From Flavobacterium jejuense (GTDB lineage Bacteria; Bacteroidota; Bacteroidia; Flavobacteriales; Flavobacteriaceae), in assembly GCF_006491595.2 (NCBI RefSeq), contig NZ_VEVQ02000005.1:248001-312000 (forward strand): 64,000 nucleotides of DNA, written 5' to 3'. How positions within the stretch are numbered: position 1 is the stretch's first letter; every line of letters begins with the position of its first letter. Shown here piece by piece: positions 27,413 to 35,611 of this stretch. The notes under the pieces are model-generated. The model was given only the letters and a program-made list of their open reading frames with translations, was not told the DNA's origin and made no database searches. The translations under genes were made by a program, and so were the position numbers.

Positions 27413-28012
27413 ATGAGTTTTATTTCAGCAATGCAAGAACGTTATACAACTAAAAAATATGACGCAACAAAAAAAATTGAATCCGAAAAAATTGACCAAC
27501 TAAAAGAAATTGTTAGACTTAGCCCTTCTTCCATTAATAGCCAACCTTGGAAATTTTCTTTTATTAGTAACGAGGAAACAAAAAAGAAATTGGCAAAAGC
27601 CTCACTTTTTAATGATAACAAAGTGCTTCACTGTGATACTTTAGTCGTATTTAGTAGAATAGATAATTTAGATGCGTTTGAAAAACAAATAGAAGAAACA
27701 CTTCCAGAAGGTGCAGTTGGATATTACAAGCAATTTATAAAACCCTTACCTGAAATCGAAATAAAAGGTTGGTTTGATAGACAAGTATATTTAGCATTAG
27801 GCGTTTTTCTAAGTGCTTGTGCAGAAATGGGGGTCGACTCTACTCCTATGGAAGGAATTGAAGCAGAAAAGTACAATGAAATATTAGAATCAAATAAACA
27901 TCATGCTTTAGTTGCAGTAGCTATTGGTTACAGAGATTCTGATGATGCAAACCAAATTAAAAACAAACCTAAATCGAGAAGATTATTAAGTGAAGTCATC
28001 CAAACTTTTTAA
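27413..28012 (+). CDS. NAD(P)H-dependent nitroreductase family oxidoreductase
   Basis: The 199-residue protein belongs to the FMN-dependent nitroreductase family (NfsB-like). The N-terminal FMN phosphate-binding pattern is visible (RYTTKKYD), followed by RLSPSSINSQPWKF, the flavin-contact loop, and a C-terminal ALVAVAIGYRDSDDANQIKNKPKSRR segment. It should reduce quinones, nitroaromatics or similar electrophiles in the cytoplasm. Control by the divergent HxlR protein is likely. A terminator hairpin follows the stop codon. Confidence 0.9.
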   Translation: MSFISAMQERYTTKKYDATKKIESEKIDQLKEIVRLSPSSINSQPWKFSFISNEETKKKLAKASLFNDNKVLHCDTLVVFSRIDNLDAFEKQIEETLPEGAVGYYKQFIKPLPEIEIKGWFDRQVYLALGVFLSACAEMGVDSTPMEGIEAEKYNEILESNKHHALVAVAIGYRDSDDANQIKNKPKSRRLLSEVIQTF

Positions 28013-28041
28013 TTAAAAAAATATAATTTTGTTTTAAAGTC

Positions 28042-28076
28042 AAAAGCATTAATTTTTTAAATTGATGCTTTTTTTA
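28042..28076 (+). terminator. Intrinsic terminator of the nitroreductase gene
   Basis: The stem AAAAGCAT/ATGCTTTT extends through a T-G wobble and an AATTT/AAATT inner part and is followed by a T7 run. It begins 30 bp after the stop codon. Confidence 0.75.
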
Positions 28077-28194
28077 ATTAGAATAAAGATGCTGATATTC
28101 TGAATAGAAACATGTAATTAGATAAAAAAAAAATCCAAACTATACAAAAACACAACTTCACTTCTATTTAACATTTCAAAAAAAGAGAATTAAG

Positions 28195-28202
28195 TATCTT
28201 TG
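28195..28202 (+). promoter_or_regulatory. -7 box TATCTTTG of the GH92 operon
   Basis: It matches TAnnTTTG exactly and would start transcription near 28208. The -33 region (TTTC at 28174-28177) is weak. The box lies over the TTG at 28200 and so rules that codon out as a start, supporting the ATG at 28233. Confidence 0.55.
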
Positions 28203-28232
28203 GGTTATTCATATCGATATAAATTTTCTTTA

Positions 28233-30515
28233 ATGTTAAAAAACATAACAAAAGTAATCCTATTATTTACTTTTATAAGTAATGCTCAACAAGTAACAAA
28301 AACTACTGATTTAGTAGAATGGATTAACCCTTTAATGGGTACAGATAGCAGTTACGAGTTAAGTAATGGAAACACCTACCCTTCAATTGCACTACCTTGG
28401 GGAATGAATGCATGGACACCACAAACTGGCAATAATGGTAATGGTTGGCAATATACTTATGCTGCTAAAAAAATAAGAGGTTTCAAACAAACCCATCAAC
28501 CTTCTCCATGGATGAATGATTACGGTCCTTTCTCCGTAATGCCAATGGTAGGAAAAGAAACGGTTGATGAAGAAGAAAGAGCCAGTTGGTTCAGTCACAA
28601 ATCGGAAACAGTAAAACCTTATTACTACAGTGTTTATCTAGCAGATTATGATGTAACTACTGAAATAACACCTACTGAAAGAGCTGCTGCCTTCAAATTT
28701 ACATTCCCAAAAACCGATAGCGCTTTTGTTGCCATTGATGCTTTTGACAGAGGTTCCTACATTAAAATCATTCCTTCTGAAAATAAAATAATCGGCTATA
28801 GTTCGCGATACAGTCGAGGTAAATTGAATAATTTTAAAAACTATTTTGTCATTGTCTTTGATACACCATTTGTAACTTCTTCCCTTTGGAACGACAAAAC
28901 AAAAGTAGCTACTTTTGAACTTTCAGGTGGTCACATCAGTAGTCTTGTTAATTTTAAAATAAAGAACAAAAATACTGTTGTAAACGCTAAAATAGCTTCT
29001 TCTTTCATCAGTTTCGAACAAGCAGAAATCAATTTAAAAGAAATTGGTTCCGATGATTTTGAAACAGTAAAACAAAAAGCAAAGAAAACTTGGAATACTA
29101 CTTTAGAAAAAATTCAAGTAGAAGGTGGTTCCATTGATCAAATACGTACTTTCTATTCTACACTTTATCGCACGTTATTTTTTCCAATGAAAATGTACGA
29201 AATTGATGCCTCTGGTAACATTGTACATTATAGTCCGTACAGCGGAAAAACCATGCCCGGTTATCGTTTTGCTGGAACGGGTTTTTGGGATACTTTTCGA
29301 GCTTTATATCCTTTCTTAAATTTAATGTACCCTTCCATCAACAAAGAAATGCAAGAAGGCTTACTAAATGATTACAAAGAAGGTGGCTGGTTGCCCGAAT
29401 GGAGTAGTCCTTCCTATAGCGACATCATGATTGGAAACAACTCTGCTTCTGTGGTTGCTGATGCGTATGTAAAAGGAATTAAAGGATATGATATCAATAC
29501 ATTATATGATGCATTACTTCACGGTGCCAACAATGAAGGTCCTCAAGCGACAGGAAGAAAAGGAGTAGCATTTTATAACAAATTAGGCTATGTACCTTAT
29601 GATGTAGATATCAACGAAAGTGCAGCACGTACCTTAGAATATGCTTACGATGATTTTGCCATCAGTCGTTTAGCAAAACTGTTAAACCGACCTCAAGAAG
29701 AAATTGATTTGTATGAAAAAAGAAGTCTAAACTACAAACATCTTTTTGATTCGGAAACCAAATTAATGAGAGGCAAAAATAAAGATGGTAGCTTTCAAAA
29801 ACCTTTCAATCCTTTAAAATGGGGAGATGCTTTTACAGAAGGGAACAGTTGGCATTACACGTGGAGCGTTTTTCACGATATTGAAGGCTTATCCCAGTTA
29901 ATGGGCGGACACAAAGAATTCGTTACCATGTTAGATTCAGTTTTTACAATGGCTCCAAAATTTGATGCAAGTTATTATGGTAGCACTATTCATGAAATTC
30001 GCGAAATGCAAATTGCTAATATGGGCCAATACGCTCACGGCAATCAACCCATCCAACACATGATTTACTTATATAATTATGCGGGTCAACCTTGGAAAAC
30101 ACAATATTGGATAAGAGAAGTGATGGAACGCATGTACAAACCCACTCCAGATGGCTATTGTGGAGATGAAGACAACGGACAAACTTCAGCTTGGTATGTA
30201 TTTTCTGCATTGGGCTTCTACCCTGTTTGTCCTGCTACTAATGAATATGTTTTGGGTACACCTCTATTCAAAAAAGTTACTCTTCAATTAGAAAATGGCA
30301 AAACATTTACCATTGAAGCACCAAATAACAGCACAGAAAACAAATACGTGCAAAAAATAAAACGAAATGGAAAGGAATTCAAAACCAATTGGATCAGTCA
30401 TGAAGATATCTTAAATGGAGGTTCTTTTCACTTTATAATGAACAAGACACCAAATACAACTAGAGGAACAACTCCTGAAGCTTTTCCTTTCTCTCTATCA
30501 ACAACAAAACAATAA
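28233..30515 (+). CDS. GH92 family alpha-mannosidase, secreted (first of tandem pair)
   Basis: This is a 760-residue Ca-dependent exo-alpha-mannosidase of the GH92 family, which trims mannose from N-glycans or mannans. The ATG at 28233 gives a clean signal peptide (LLFTFISNA, cleavage before QQ). Family motifs seen are NPLMGTDSSYELSNGNTYPS, the core FWDTFRALYPFLNLMYP, TEGNSWHYTWSVFHD, PTPDGYCGDEDNGQTSAWYVFSALGFYPV and a C-terminal beta-sandwich. Where the second paralog has HGNEPAHH, this one has HGNQPIQH, an active-site-region change that may shift linkage specificity. It is co-transcribed with the next GH92 gene, with one base between stop and start. I see no SusC/SusD genes nearby, so this is not a complete PUL in the window. 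Confidence 0.93.
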   Translation: MLKNITKVILLFTFISNAQQVTKTTDLVEWINPLMGTDSSYELSNGNTYPSIALPWGMNAWTPQTGNNGNGWQYTYAAKKIRGFKQTHQPSPWMNDYGPFSVMPMVGKETVDEEERASWFSHKSETVKPYYYSVYLADYDVTTEITPTERAAAFKFTFPKTDSAFVAIDAFDRGSYIKIIPSENKIIGYSSRYSRGKLNNFKNYFVIVFDTPFVTSSLWNDKTKVATFELSGGHISSLVNFKIKNKNTVVNAKIASSFISFEQAEINLKEIGSDDFETVKQKAKKTWNTTLEKIQVEGGSIDQIRTFYSTLYRTLFFPMKMYEIDASGNIVHYSPYSGKTMPGYRFAGTGFWDTFRALYPFLNLMYPSINKEMQEGLLNDYKEGGWLPEWSSPSYSDIMIGNNSASVVADAYVKGIKGYDINTLYDALLHGANNEGPQATGRKGVAFYNKLGYVPYDVDINESAARTLEYAYDDFAISRLAKLLNRPQEEIDLYEKRSLNYKHLFDSETKLMRGKNKDGSFQKPFNPLKWGDAFTEGNSWHYTWSVFHDIEGLSQLMGGHKEFVTMLDSVFTMAPKFDASYYGSTIHEIREMQIANMGQYAHGNQPIQHMIYLYNYAGQPWKTQYWIREVMERMYKPTPDGYCGDEDNGQTSAWYVFSALGFYPVCPATNEYVLGTPLFKKVTLQLENGKTFTIEAPNNSTENKYVQKIKRNGKEFKTNWISHEDILNGGSFHFIMNKTPNTTRGTTPEAFPFSLSTTKQ

Positions 30516-30516
30516 A

Positions 30517-32802
30517 ATGAAACTAGTAGTCGCAGCAATCATCAGTTTTTTATCGCTTACTTCTTTTGCCCAACAAACTTCTAAAAACTTAGTCCCTTTT
30601 GTAAAACCAATTATTGGTACACAACGCATGGGACATGTCTATCCTGGTGCTACAGCTCCATTTGGAATGGTGCAGTTGAGTCCAGATACGGATACGATTC
30701 CTTATGCTGTTAAAGGAAAATACAATCCTGATGTGTATAAATATTGTGCAGGCTATCAATACGATGACAAATCCATTGTAGGCTTCAGTCACACGCATTT
30801 TAGTGGAACGGGACATTCTGATTTGGGTGATTTTTTAATCATGCCCACCACAGGAACCTTGCAACTCAATCCAGGAACTGCTGATAACACTAAAAAAGGC
30901 TTTCGATCTGCTTTTTCACATGATAACGAAACAGCACAAGCTGGCTATTACAAAGTAAAACTAGACGATTATAACATTACTGCCGAACTAACAGCTTCAA
31001 CAAGAGTGGGTATGCATCAATATACGTTTCCAAAAACAGACAAAGCACACCTTATTTTAGATTTAATGGCTGGGATTTACAACTACGACGAGAAAAATGT
31101 ATGGACGTATGTTCGTGTGGTAAATGATACATTAATAACAGGTTACAAACAAACCAATGGTTGGGCAAGAACCAGAACGGTGTACTTTGCCATGAGTTTC
31201 TCCAAACCTTTTAAAAACTACGGACAGAAAAGCTTTGACGACAAACAAGTCTATCGTGGTTTTTGGAGAAAATTCAATCAAGAAGATAACTTTCCTGAAA
31301 TAGCAGGTAAAAAAATAAGAATGTTTTTCGATTTTAAAACGGAAGAAAACGAAAAAATAAAAATCAAGTTTGCTTTGTCACCAGTGAGCCAAAAAAATGC
31401 GATTCAAAATTTAGTAACAGAAATACCGCATTGGGATTTTGAAAAGGTAAAAAAACAAACCCAAGAAGCTTGGAACAAAGAATTGAACAAAATTCAAATC
31501 GAAGCGGCACCAGATGATAAAATCAATTTCTATACAGCAATGTATCATGCCTTCATCACGCCTACTGTGTATCAAGATAGCAATGGAGACTACAAAGGTT
31601 TGGACCAAGACATTCATCGAGCCAATGGGTTTACCAATTACACTACTTTCTCACTTTGGGATACTTATAGAACCTTACATCCGTTATTCAATTTGGTGCA
31701 AACCCAAAGAAATGCCGACATGGTACAATCTATGGTTGAACATTACAACGAAAGCAGTCTGCACATGTTACCCATTTGGAGTCATTATGCCAATGATAAT
31801 TGGTGTATGAGTGGCTATCACAGTGTTTCCGTTATTGCAGATGCTATTATCAAAGGTACTTATAAAGGAGATGCTTTAAAAGCACTCGAAGCTTGTGTCA
31901 CTACAGCTCGAAAACGCAACTACGAAGGCATTGGGGAATACATAGACAAAGGCTTTATTCCTGCTGAGAATAGTGGAATTTCAGTTTCCAATACCTTAGA
32001 ATATGCTTATGATGATTGGGCAATAGCGCAATTGGCAAAGAAACTCAACCAACAAGCCATTTACACCGAATTCCTACAACGCTCTGAAAATTGGAAAAAC
32101 AATTACAACAAAGCATCGGGTTTTATGGAACCCAAATTAGCCAATGGAGAATTCAAACCTAATTTTGATGCCTACAGCACCCACGGACAAGGTTTTATTG
32201 AAGGAAATAGTTGGAACTACAGCTTCTTTGTACCGCACAATCCAACAGCATTAGTGGAAATTATGGGTGGCAAAAAACAATTTGCTAAAAAATTAGATAC
32301 TTTGTTCAATATGCATTTATCGGATGCTTTTTTTGCAGAAACGGAAGACATTACCAGAGATGGTATCATTGGTGGTTATGTACATGGCAACGAACCTGCA
32401 CATCACGTAGCGTATTTGTACAATTGGGCAGACCAACCTTGGAAAACCCAAGAAAAAGTACGTCAGATTTTAAAGATGCAATATAAACCCACACCTGATG
32501 GCTTAGGTGGTAACGACGATTGCGGACAAATGAGTGCGTGGTACCTTTTTAGTGCAATGGGCTTCTACCCTGTTGCTCCTGCTTCAGAGGAATATGCTAT
32601 TGGGAGTCCATTAGTTAATAGTGCGATAATCAATTTAGAAAATGGAAAAACCTTTACCATTGAAACCCAAAACCAAAGCGATAAAAATGTCTATGTAAAG
32701 CGTATTGTACTAAACAACAAACCTTTAAAACGATATTTCATAACGCATGATGAGATAATGAATGGTGGGAAGATTGTTTTTGTAATGAGTGATAAGAAAT
32801 AG
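30517..32802 (+). CDS. GH92 family alpha-mannosidase, secreted (second of tandem pair)
   Basis: This 761-residue protein starts with a signal peptide (AAIISFLSLTSFA, cleavage before QQ). GH92 landmarks are GTQRMGHVYPGATAPFGMVQLSPDT, FSHTHFSGTGHSDLGDF, FSLWDTYRTLHPLFNL, IEGNSWNYSFFVPHN, YVHGNEPAHHVAYLYNW and GLGGNDDCGQMSAWYLFSAMGFYPV. These are the canonical versions of the motifs, so the enzyme should be an active exo-alpha-mannosidase, probably alpha-1,2. It is divergent in sequence from the first copy, so the pair likely covers different linkages rather than being a recent duplication. Confidence 0.95.
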   Translation: MKLVVAAIISFLSLTSFAQQTSKNLVPFVKPIIGTQRMGHVYPGATAPFGMVQLSPDTDTIPYAVKGKYNPDVYKYCAGYQYDDKSIVGFSHTHFSGTGHSDLGDFLIMPTTGTLQLNPGTADNTKKGFRSAFSHDNETAQAGYYKVKLDDYNITAELTASTRVGMHQYTFPKTDKAHLILDLMAGIYNYDEKNVWTYVRVVNDTLITGYKQTNGWARTRTVYFAMSFSKPFKNYGQKSFDDKQVYRGFWRKFNQEDNFPEIAGKKIRMFFDFKTEENEKIKIKFALSPVSQKNAIQNLVTEIPHWDFEKVKKQTQEAWNKELNKIQIEAAPDDKINFYTAMYHAFITPTVYQDSNGDYKGLDQDIHRANGFTNYTTFSLWDTYRTLHPLFNLVQTQRNADMVQSMVEHYNESSLHMLPIWSHYANDNWCMSGYHSVSVIADAIIKGTYKGDALKALEACVTTARKRNYEGIGEYIDKGFIPAENSGISVSNTLEYAYDDWAIAQLAKKLNQQAIYTEFLQRSENWKNNYNKASGFMEPKLANGEFKPNFDAYSTHGQGFIEGNSWNYSFFVPHNPTALVEIMGGKKQFAKKLDTLFNMHLSDAFFAETEDITRDGIIGGYVHGNEPAHHVAYLYNWADQPWKTQEKVRQILKMQYKPTPDGLGGNDDCGQMSAWYLFSAMGFYPVAPASEEYAIGSPLVNSAIINLENGKTFTIETQNQSDKNVYVKRIVLNNKPLKRYFITHDEIMNGGKIVFVMSDKK

Positions 32803-32836
32803 AAACCGTTTTGTAGTAAATGCACTTTTACTATAG

Positions 32837-32865
32837 TATACTCTTTTATTATAAATTTACACAAC
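32837..32865 (+). promoter_or_regulatory. Promoter-like repeat, copy a
   Basis: This contains TACTCTTTTATTATAAATTT followed by ACACAAC, the downstream half of a repeat found also near 39990, 41816 and 42375. The TAAATTTA box (32852-32859) resembles the TAnnTTTG -7 consensus with one mismatch and lies 65 bp before the VOC gene ATG. The TTG that precedes it by 19 bp in copies b and d is not conserved here. Confidence 0.5.
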
Positions 32866-32923
32866 TTCCGAAAGAAGCAAAAAATGGTTACTAATTATAG
32901 CACTTTAAATTAAATCAGAAAAA

Positions 32924-33271
32924 ATGAAAATAAAAGACAATCACATTAATTACGTTGAATTCAAAGCAAAAGACCTAGAGGAAGTAAAAGAATTTTACAC
33001 CACAACTTTCAGCTGGACTTTTATAGATTATGGATCTAATTATATAGCTTTTTCGGAAAGTGGACTTGAGGGTGGATTTGAAAAATCGGAAGATGAAATT
33101 ATAAATGGTGCCTTAGTTATTTTATACCATAAAAACCTTGAGTTGATAAAAAATAAAATCATTAACTCAAAAGGAAAAATTTCAAAGGACATTTTTTCTT
33201 TCCCTGGCGGACGTAGATTTCATTTTGTTGACCCTGCAGGAAATGAACTAGCTGTTTGGTCAGACAAATAA
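32924..33271 (+). CDS. VOC (glyoxalase/bleomycin resistance) superfamily protein
   Basis: The 115-residue protein is a single VOC domain: an N-terminal half with NHINYVEFKAKDLEEVKEFY and a C-terminal half with GGRRFHFVDPAGNELAVWS. Potential metal ligands are H7 and the glutamate of GNELAVW. Members are glyoxalases, dioxygenases or antibiotic-binding proteins; the substrate cannot be told from sequence. It stands alone behind the promoter-like repeat and starts the accessory-like region. Confidence 0.85.
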   Translation: MKIKDNHINYVEFKAKDLEEVKEFYTTTFSWTFIDYGSNYIAFSESGLEGGFEKSEDEIINGALVILYHKNLELIKNKIINSKGKISKDIFSFPGGRRFHFVDPAGNELAVWSDK

Positions 33272-33421
33272 GATTAACAAATGTAAATTGCACATTCAAC
33301 TATAAAAAGAAGTAAAATTATAAATTACAAACGCAAAAATCTTTCAGTAACGAGTAGCATTTATTTAGCATTTGCAATAATCTAGAAGAGGTACTATATT
33401 GGTATTAAAACAGCATAAACA

Positions 33422-33813
33422 ATATTTACAATAGAACAAATCGAATTGGCTCACAGGAAAGTAAAATCAGGAGTAGAATTTCCAAAATACGTTAAGGAAA
33501 TTACAGAAATTGGAGTAACATTATTTGAAACTTGGGTGTCTGACAGTCATACAAATTATTTTGGCAAAAATGGATTCCAAATAAGTTCCCAATAGAAATA
33601 TGAAGATATTACGATAGCTAACTCAAGTGACAAAGATAATTTTAAACACTATTTGAACATCCATCAAAATGGAGAAACGGACTATTTTAAATTTTGCAAC
33701 CATTGTGCCAAAACAGATATTGAAAAATGGATTGTAGATCTTACAAAATGACTTGTACCTATTATGACATTTCTGAAAATGAAATAATAGTTGAAAAAGT
33801 ACCTACTATATAA
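33422..33813 (+). pseudogene. DUF1398 family gene remnant
   Basis: The translation closely follows the DUF1398 pattern (FTIEQIELAHRKVKSGVEFP, ETWVSDSHTNYFGKNGFQ, then NGETDYFKFCNHCAKTDIEK and MTCTYYDISENEIIVEK). There are three lesions: the expected start codon reads ATA (33422), TAG interrupts at 33593-33595, and one A is missing near 33748, so the frame shifts just before the MTCTYYD segment. The gene is almost full length (about 130 codons) but cannot make the protein. The family's function is unknown. Confidence 0.8.
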
Positions 33814-33960
33814 AAAAACAACACAATAAGGAAAACCATAAAAAACACAATTATTTTCTGTTTATTTTACCAACAACATAAAAGTAAAAACAACCTTTTC
33901 CCTCTAAAAACACTTTTTATACGTATTGTAGAAGTGAATGGGATAGTTTACATTTGTAAG

Positions 33961-34034
33961 GATAAAAATGATTTTTATCAGACCCATCCAACTATTTTTG
34001 GGTGTATAGGTCTAACAAAGGTAGGCCTATACAC
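33961..34034. repeat. Two inverted repeats in the spacer before the sigma-factor genes
   Basis: GATAAAA-ATGAT-TTTTATC (33961-33979) is a hairpin. GTGTATAGG (34002-34010) and CCTATACAC (34026-34034) form a perfect 9-bp inverted repeat around a 15-nt loop. The rest of the 346-bp gap (33814-34159) shows only a possible ECF-type promoter: CTGTCA occurs at 34085-34090 and 34105-34110, the latter followed by a TATAATAGAGACAC stretch. Confidence 0.55.
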
Positions 34035-34159
34035 AAGTTGGCAGTAATTTGAAAAAAAACTCTCCAGAACAAAAAACAATTTTTCTGTCATATTTTCTTA
34101 AAACCTGTCACTAACTATAATAGAGACACTAATAAAACAATAATTTAAATTTTAAGAAA

Positions 34160-34378
34160 ATGGAAAACACAAAGAAATTAATTCAAATTTTAACACGGAT
34201 TCAAATCATAAGTAGTATTGTTTGGGCTACTCTTCTGATAATATGCTACCAAGTATTGGGTGAGTCTTACAAAGAAATCAGCCTAATACTAATCTGTGGT
34301 TTTTTTATTGAGTTTTTGCTTATAAGTTCATCTAAAAACAAATTAAAAAAACAGAATGCACAAACGGAAAAAGGATAA
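34160..34378 (+). CDS. Small two-helix membrane protein in a sigma-factor operon
   Basis: The 72-residue protein has two predicted membrane segments (IISSIVWATLLIICYQVL and ISLILICGFFIEFLLI) and basic tails. I recognise no family. Its 3' end overlaps the ECF sigma factor start by 23 bp, so the two are translationally linked, which suggests a part in sigma-factor control or the envelope response. Function is otherwise unknown. Confidence 0.7.
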   Translation: MENTKKLIQILTRIQIISSIVWATLLIICYQVLGESYKEISLILICGFFIEFLLISSSKNKLKKQNAQTEKG

Positions 34379-34865
34379 ATATTTTGAGGAAATTCTTGAA
34401 AGGAACAAGCATAAAATATTCAGGATTTGTAATATTTATGCTATTCCTCCAATAGAACCTCAAGACCTGTTTCAAGAAGTAGTTTATCAAATTTGGAAAT
34501 CTCTCGACTCCTTTAAAGGTAATTCTTCTATTGATACTTGGGTTTATAAAATTTCTATTAATGTTTGTTTGCGTTCAAAAATGAAACTTGATAAAAATTA
34601 TAGCAAGACAGATAGGCTTGAATCTATTCATTTTACACCAATAGAAAAAGAAGTTGACATTTCTGAGCAAGAAAAATTCAAATATTTAAAAGAATGTATT
34701 TCAGCTTTAAATGAAACTGACACCTCTCTTATTGTACTTTATTTAGATGATTTGTCCTATAAAGAAATTGCAGGTATCACAGGGTTATCAGAAAACCATA
34801 TCGCAGTTAAAATGAAGCGTATTAGAAAAAAATTATTTGAATGTATTACTCCAAAAATCAACTAA
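34356..34865 (+). CDS. ECF-type RNA polymerase sigma factor
   Basis: The 169-residue protein has region 2 (IEPQDLFQEVVYQIWKSLDSFKGNSSIDTWVYKI) and region 4 (LYLDDLSYKEIAGITGLSENHIAVKMKRIRKKL, a helix-turn-helix), as in sigma-70 family ECF factors. It is probably held inactive by the membrane protein encoded by the next gene, whose ATG is 1 bp after this stop codon. The upstream region with repeated CTGTCA may be its own target, since ECF factors commonly autoregulate; this is inference. Confidence 0.93.
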   Translation: MHKRKKDKYFEEILERNKHKIFRICNIYAIPPIEPQDLFQEVVYQIWKSLDSFKGNSSIDTWVYKISINVCLRSKMKLDKNYSKTDRLESIHFTPIEKEVDISEQEKFKYLKECISALNETDTSLIVLYLDDLSYKEIAGITGLSENHIAVKMKRIRKKLFECITPKIN

Positions 34866-34866
34866 A

Positions 34867-35505
34867 ATGTTAGAACAAGAATTAAAAGATATTTGGAATA
34901 ATTCTTCTCAGTCAGGACAAATATCAATTGAAACAAAACAGTTGACTGAAGAATTGAATACTAAAATAAATAGTATCCAGAAAAAAATAAGAAGTAGAGA
35001 TATTAGAGAGATTTCTGCCTCAATAATTGGAATACTTCTTTTTGGATATTTATTATTCGAAATCCCATTTCCTATTACTAAAGTAGCTTGTGGTTTGGCA
35101 ATTGCTTGGTTTGTATTTGTTATTGTAAAATTTAGAAAATCAAAATTACAGAATACTAAAACTGATTTTTCATTAACAGTATCTGAACAACTTAATAATC
35201 AGAAAACAATGATGTTACAACAATCAAGTTTATTAGATTCTACTTTGTATTGGTATGCTATTCCACCGTTTATTATGAATTTTATATTTATTCTAGGGTT
35301 AGAAAATCCAATCGATTATAATTGGAATAATAATGTTGCTGAAAGCTTATTACCATTTACCTCCAATTTTAAAATAATAACATTAATAGGTCTTGCTTTA
35401 TTTTATGCATTTACTTTTTGGATAAATAAAAGAGCTTTGAATAAAGATGTAAAACCAACTATAGAAAGCATTGAAAAAATGCAACAACAAATAGAAAATG
35501 AGTAA
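34867..35505 (+). CDS. Probable membrane anti-sigma factor or partner of the ECF sigma factor
   Basis: The 212-residue protein starts at the ATG 34867, one base after the sigma stop; a longer frame from 34837 would overlap the sigma gene and is less likely. The cytoplasmic N-terminal part (residues 1-48) is followed by two close membrane segments (ASIIGILLFGYLLFEIPF and ITKVACGLAIAWFVFVIV), an amphipathic region, and two more (WYAIPPFIMNFIFILG and FKIITLIGLALFYAFTFWI). No classical anti-sigma motif is visible; the role is inferred from position. Confidence 0.75.
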   Translation: MLEQELKDIWNNSSQSGQISIETKQLTEELNTKINSIQKKIRSRDIREISASIIGILLFGYLLFEIPFPITKVACGLAIAWFVFVIVKFRKSKLQNTKTDFSLTVSEQLNNQKTMMLQQSSLLDSTLYWYAIPPFIMNFIFILGLENPIDYNWNNNVAESLLPFTSNFKIITLIGLALFYAFTFWINKRALNKDVKPTIESIEKMQQQIENE

Positions 35506-35513
35506 AAACTATT

Positions 35514-35580
35514 GCCAACAATGTATATGAAATCATAGCACCCTGAGGGAAGCTCCGATTCATCTACTAAACGTTGTGGC
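35514..35580. repeat. 67-bp imperfect palindrome between accessory genes
   Basis: The ends GCCAACAA (35514-35521) and TTGTGGC (35574-35580) pair with one extra A on one side. Inside, ATGAAATC pairs with GATTCAT, again with one unpaired A, and a CCT/AGG pair lies at the centre. A folded strand with extrahelical bases resembles a recombination site or an mRNA end structure. Confidence 0.5.
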
Positions 35581-35611
35581 TAATTAAAAGAGACTATCAA
35601 TTTGAAATATC

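Noticed and set aside
28200..28232. TTG start at 28200 for the first GH92 gene
   Set aside because: The TTG lies within the -7 promoter box TATCTTTG, and the ATG at 28233 gives a clean signal peptide.
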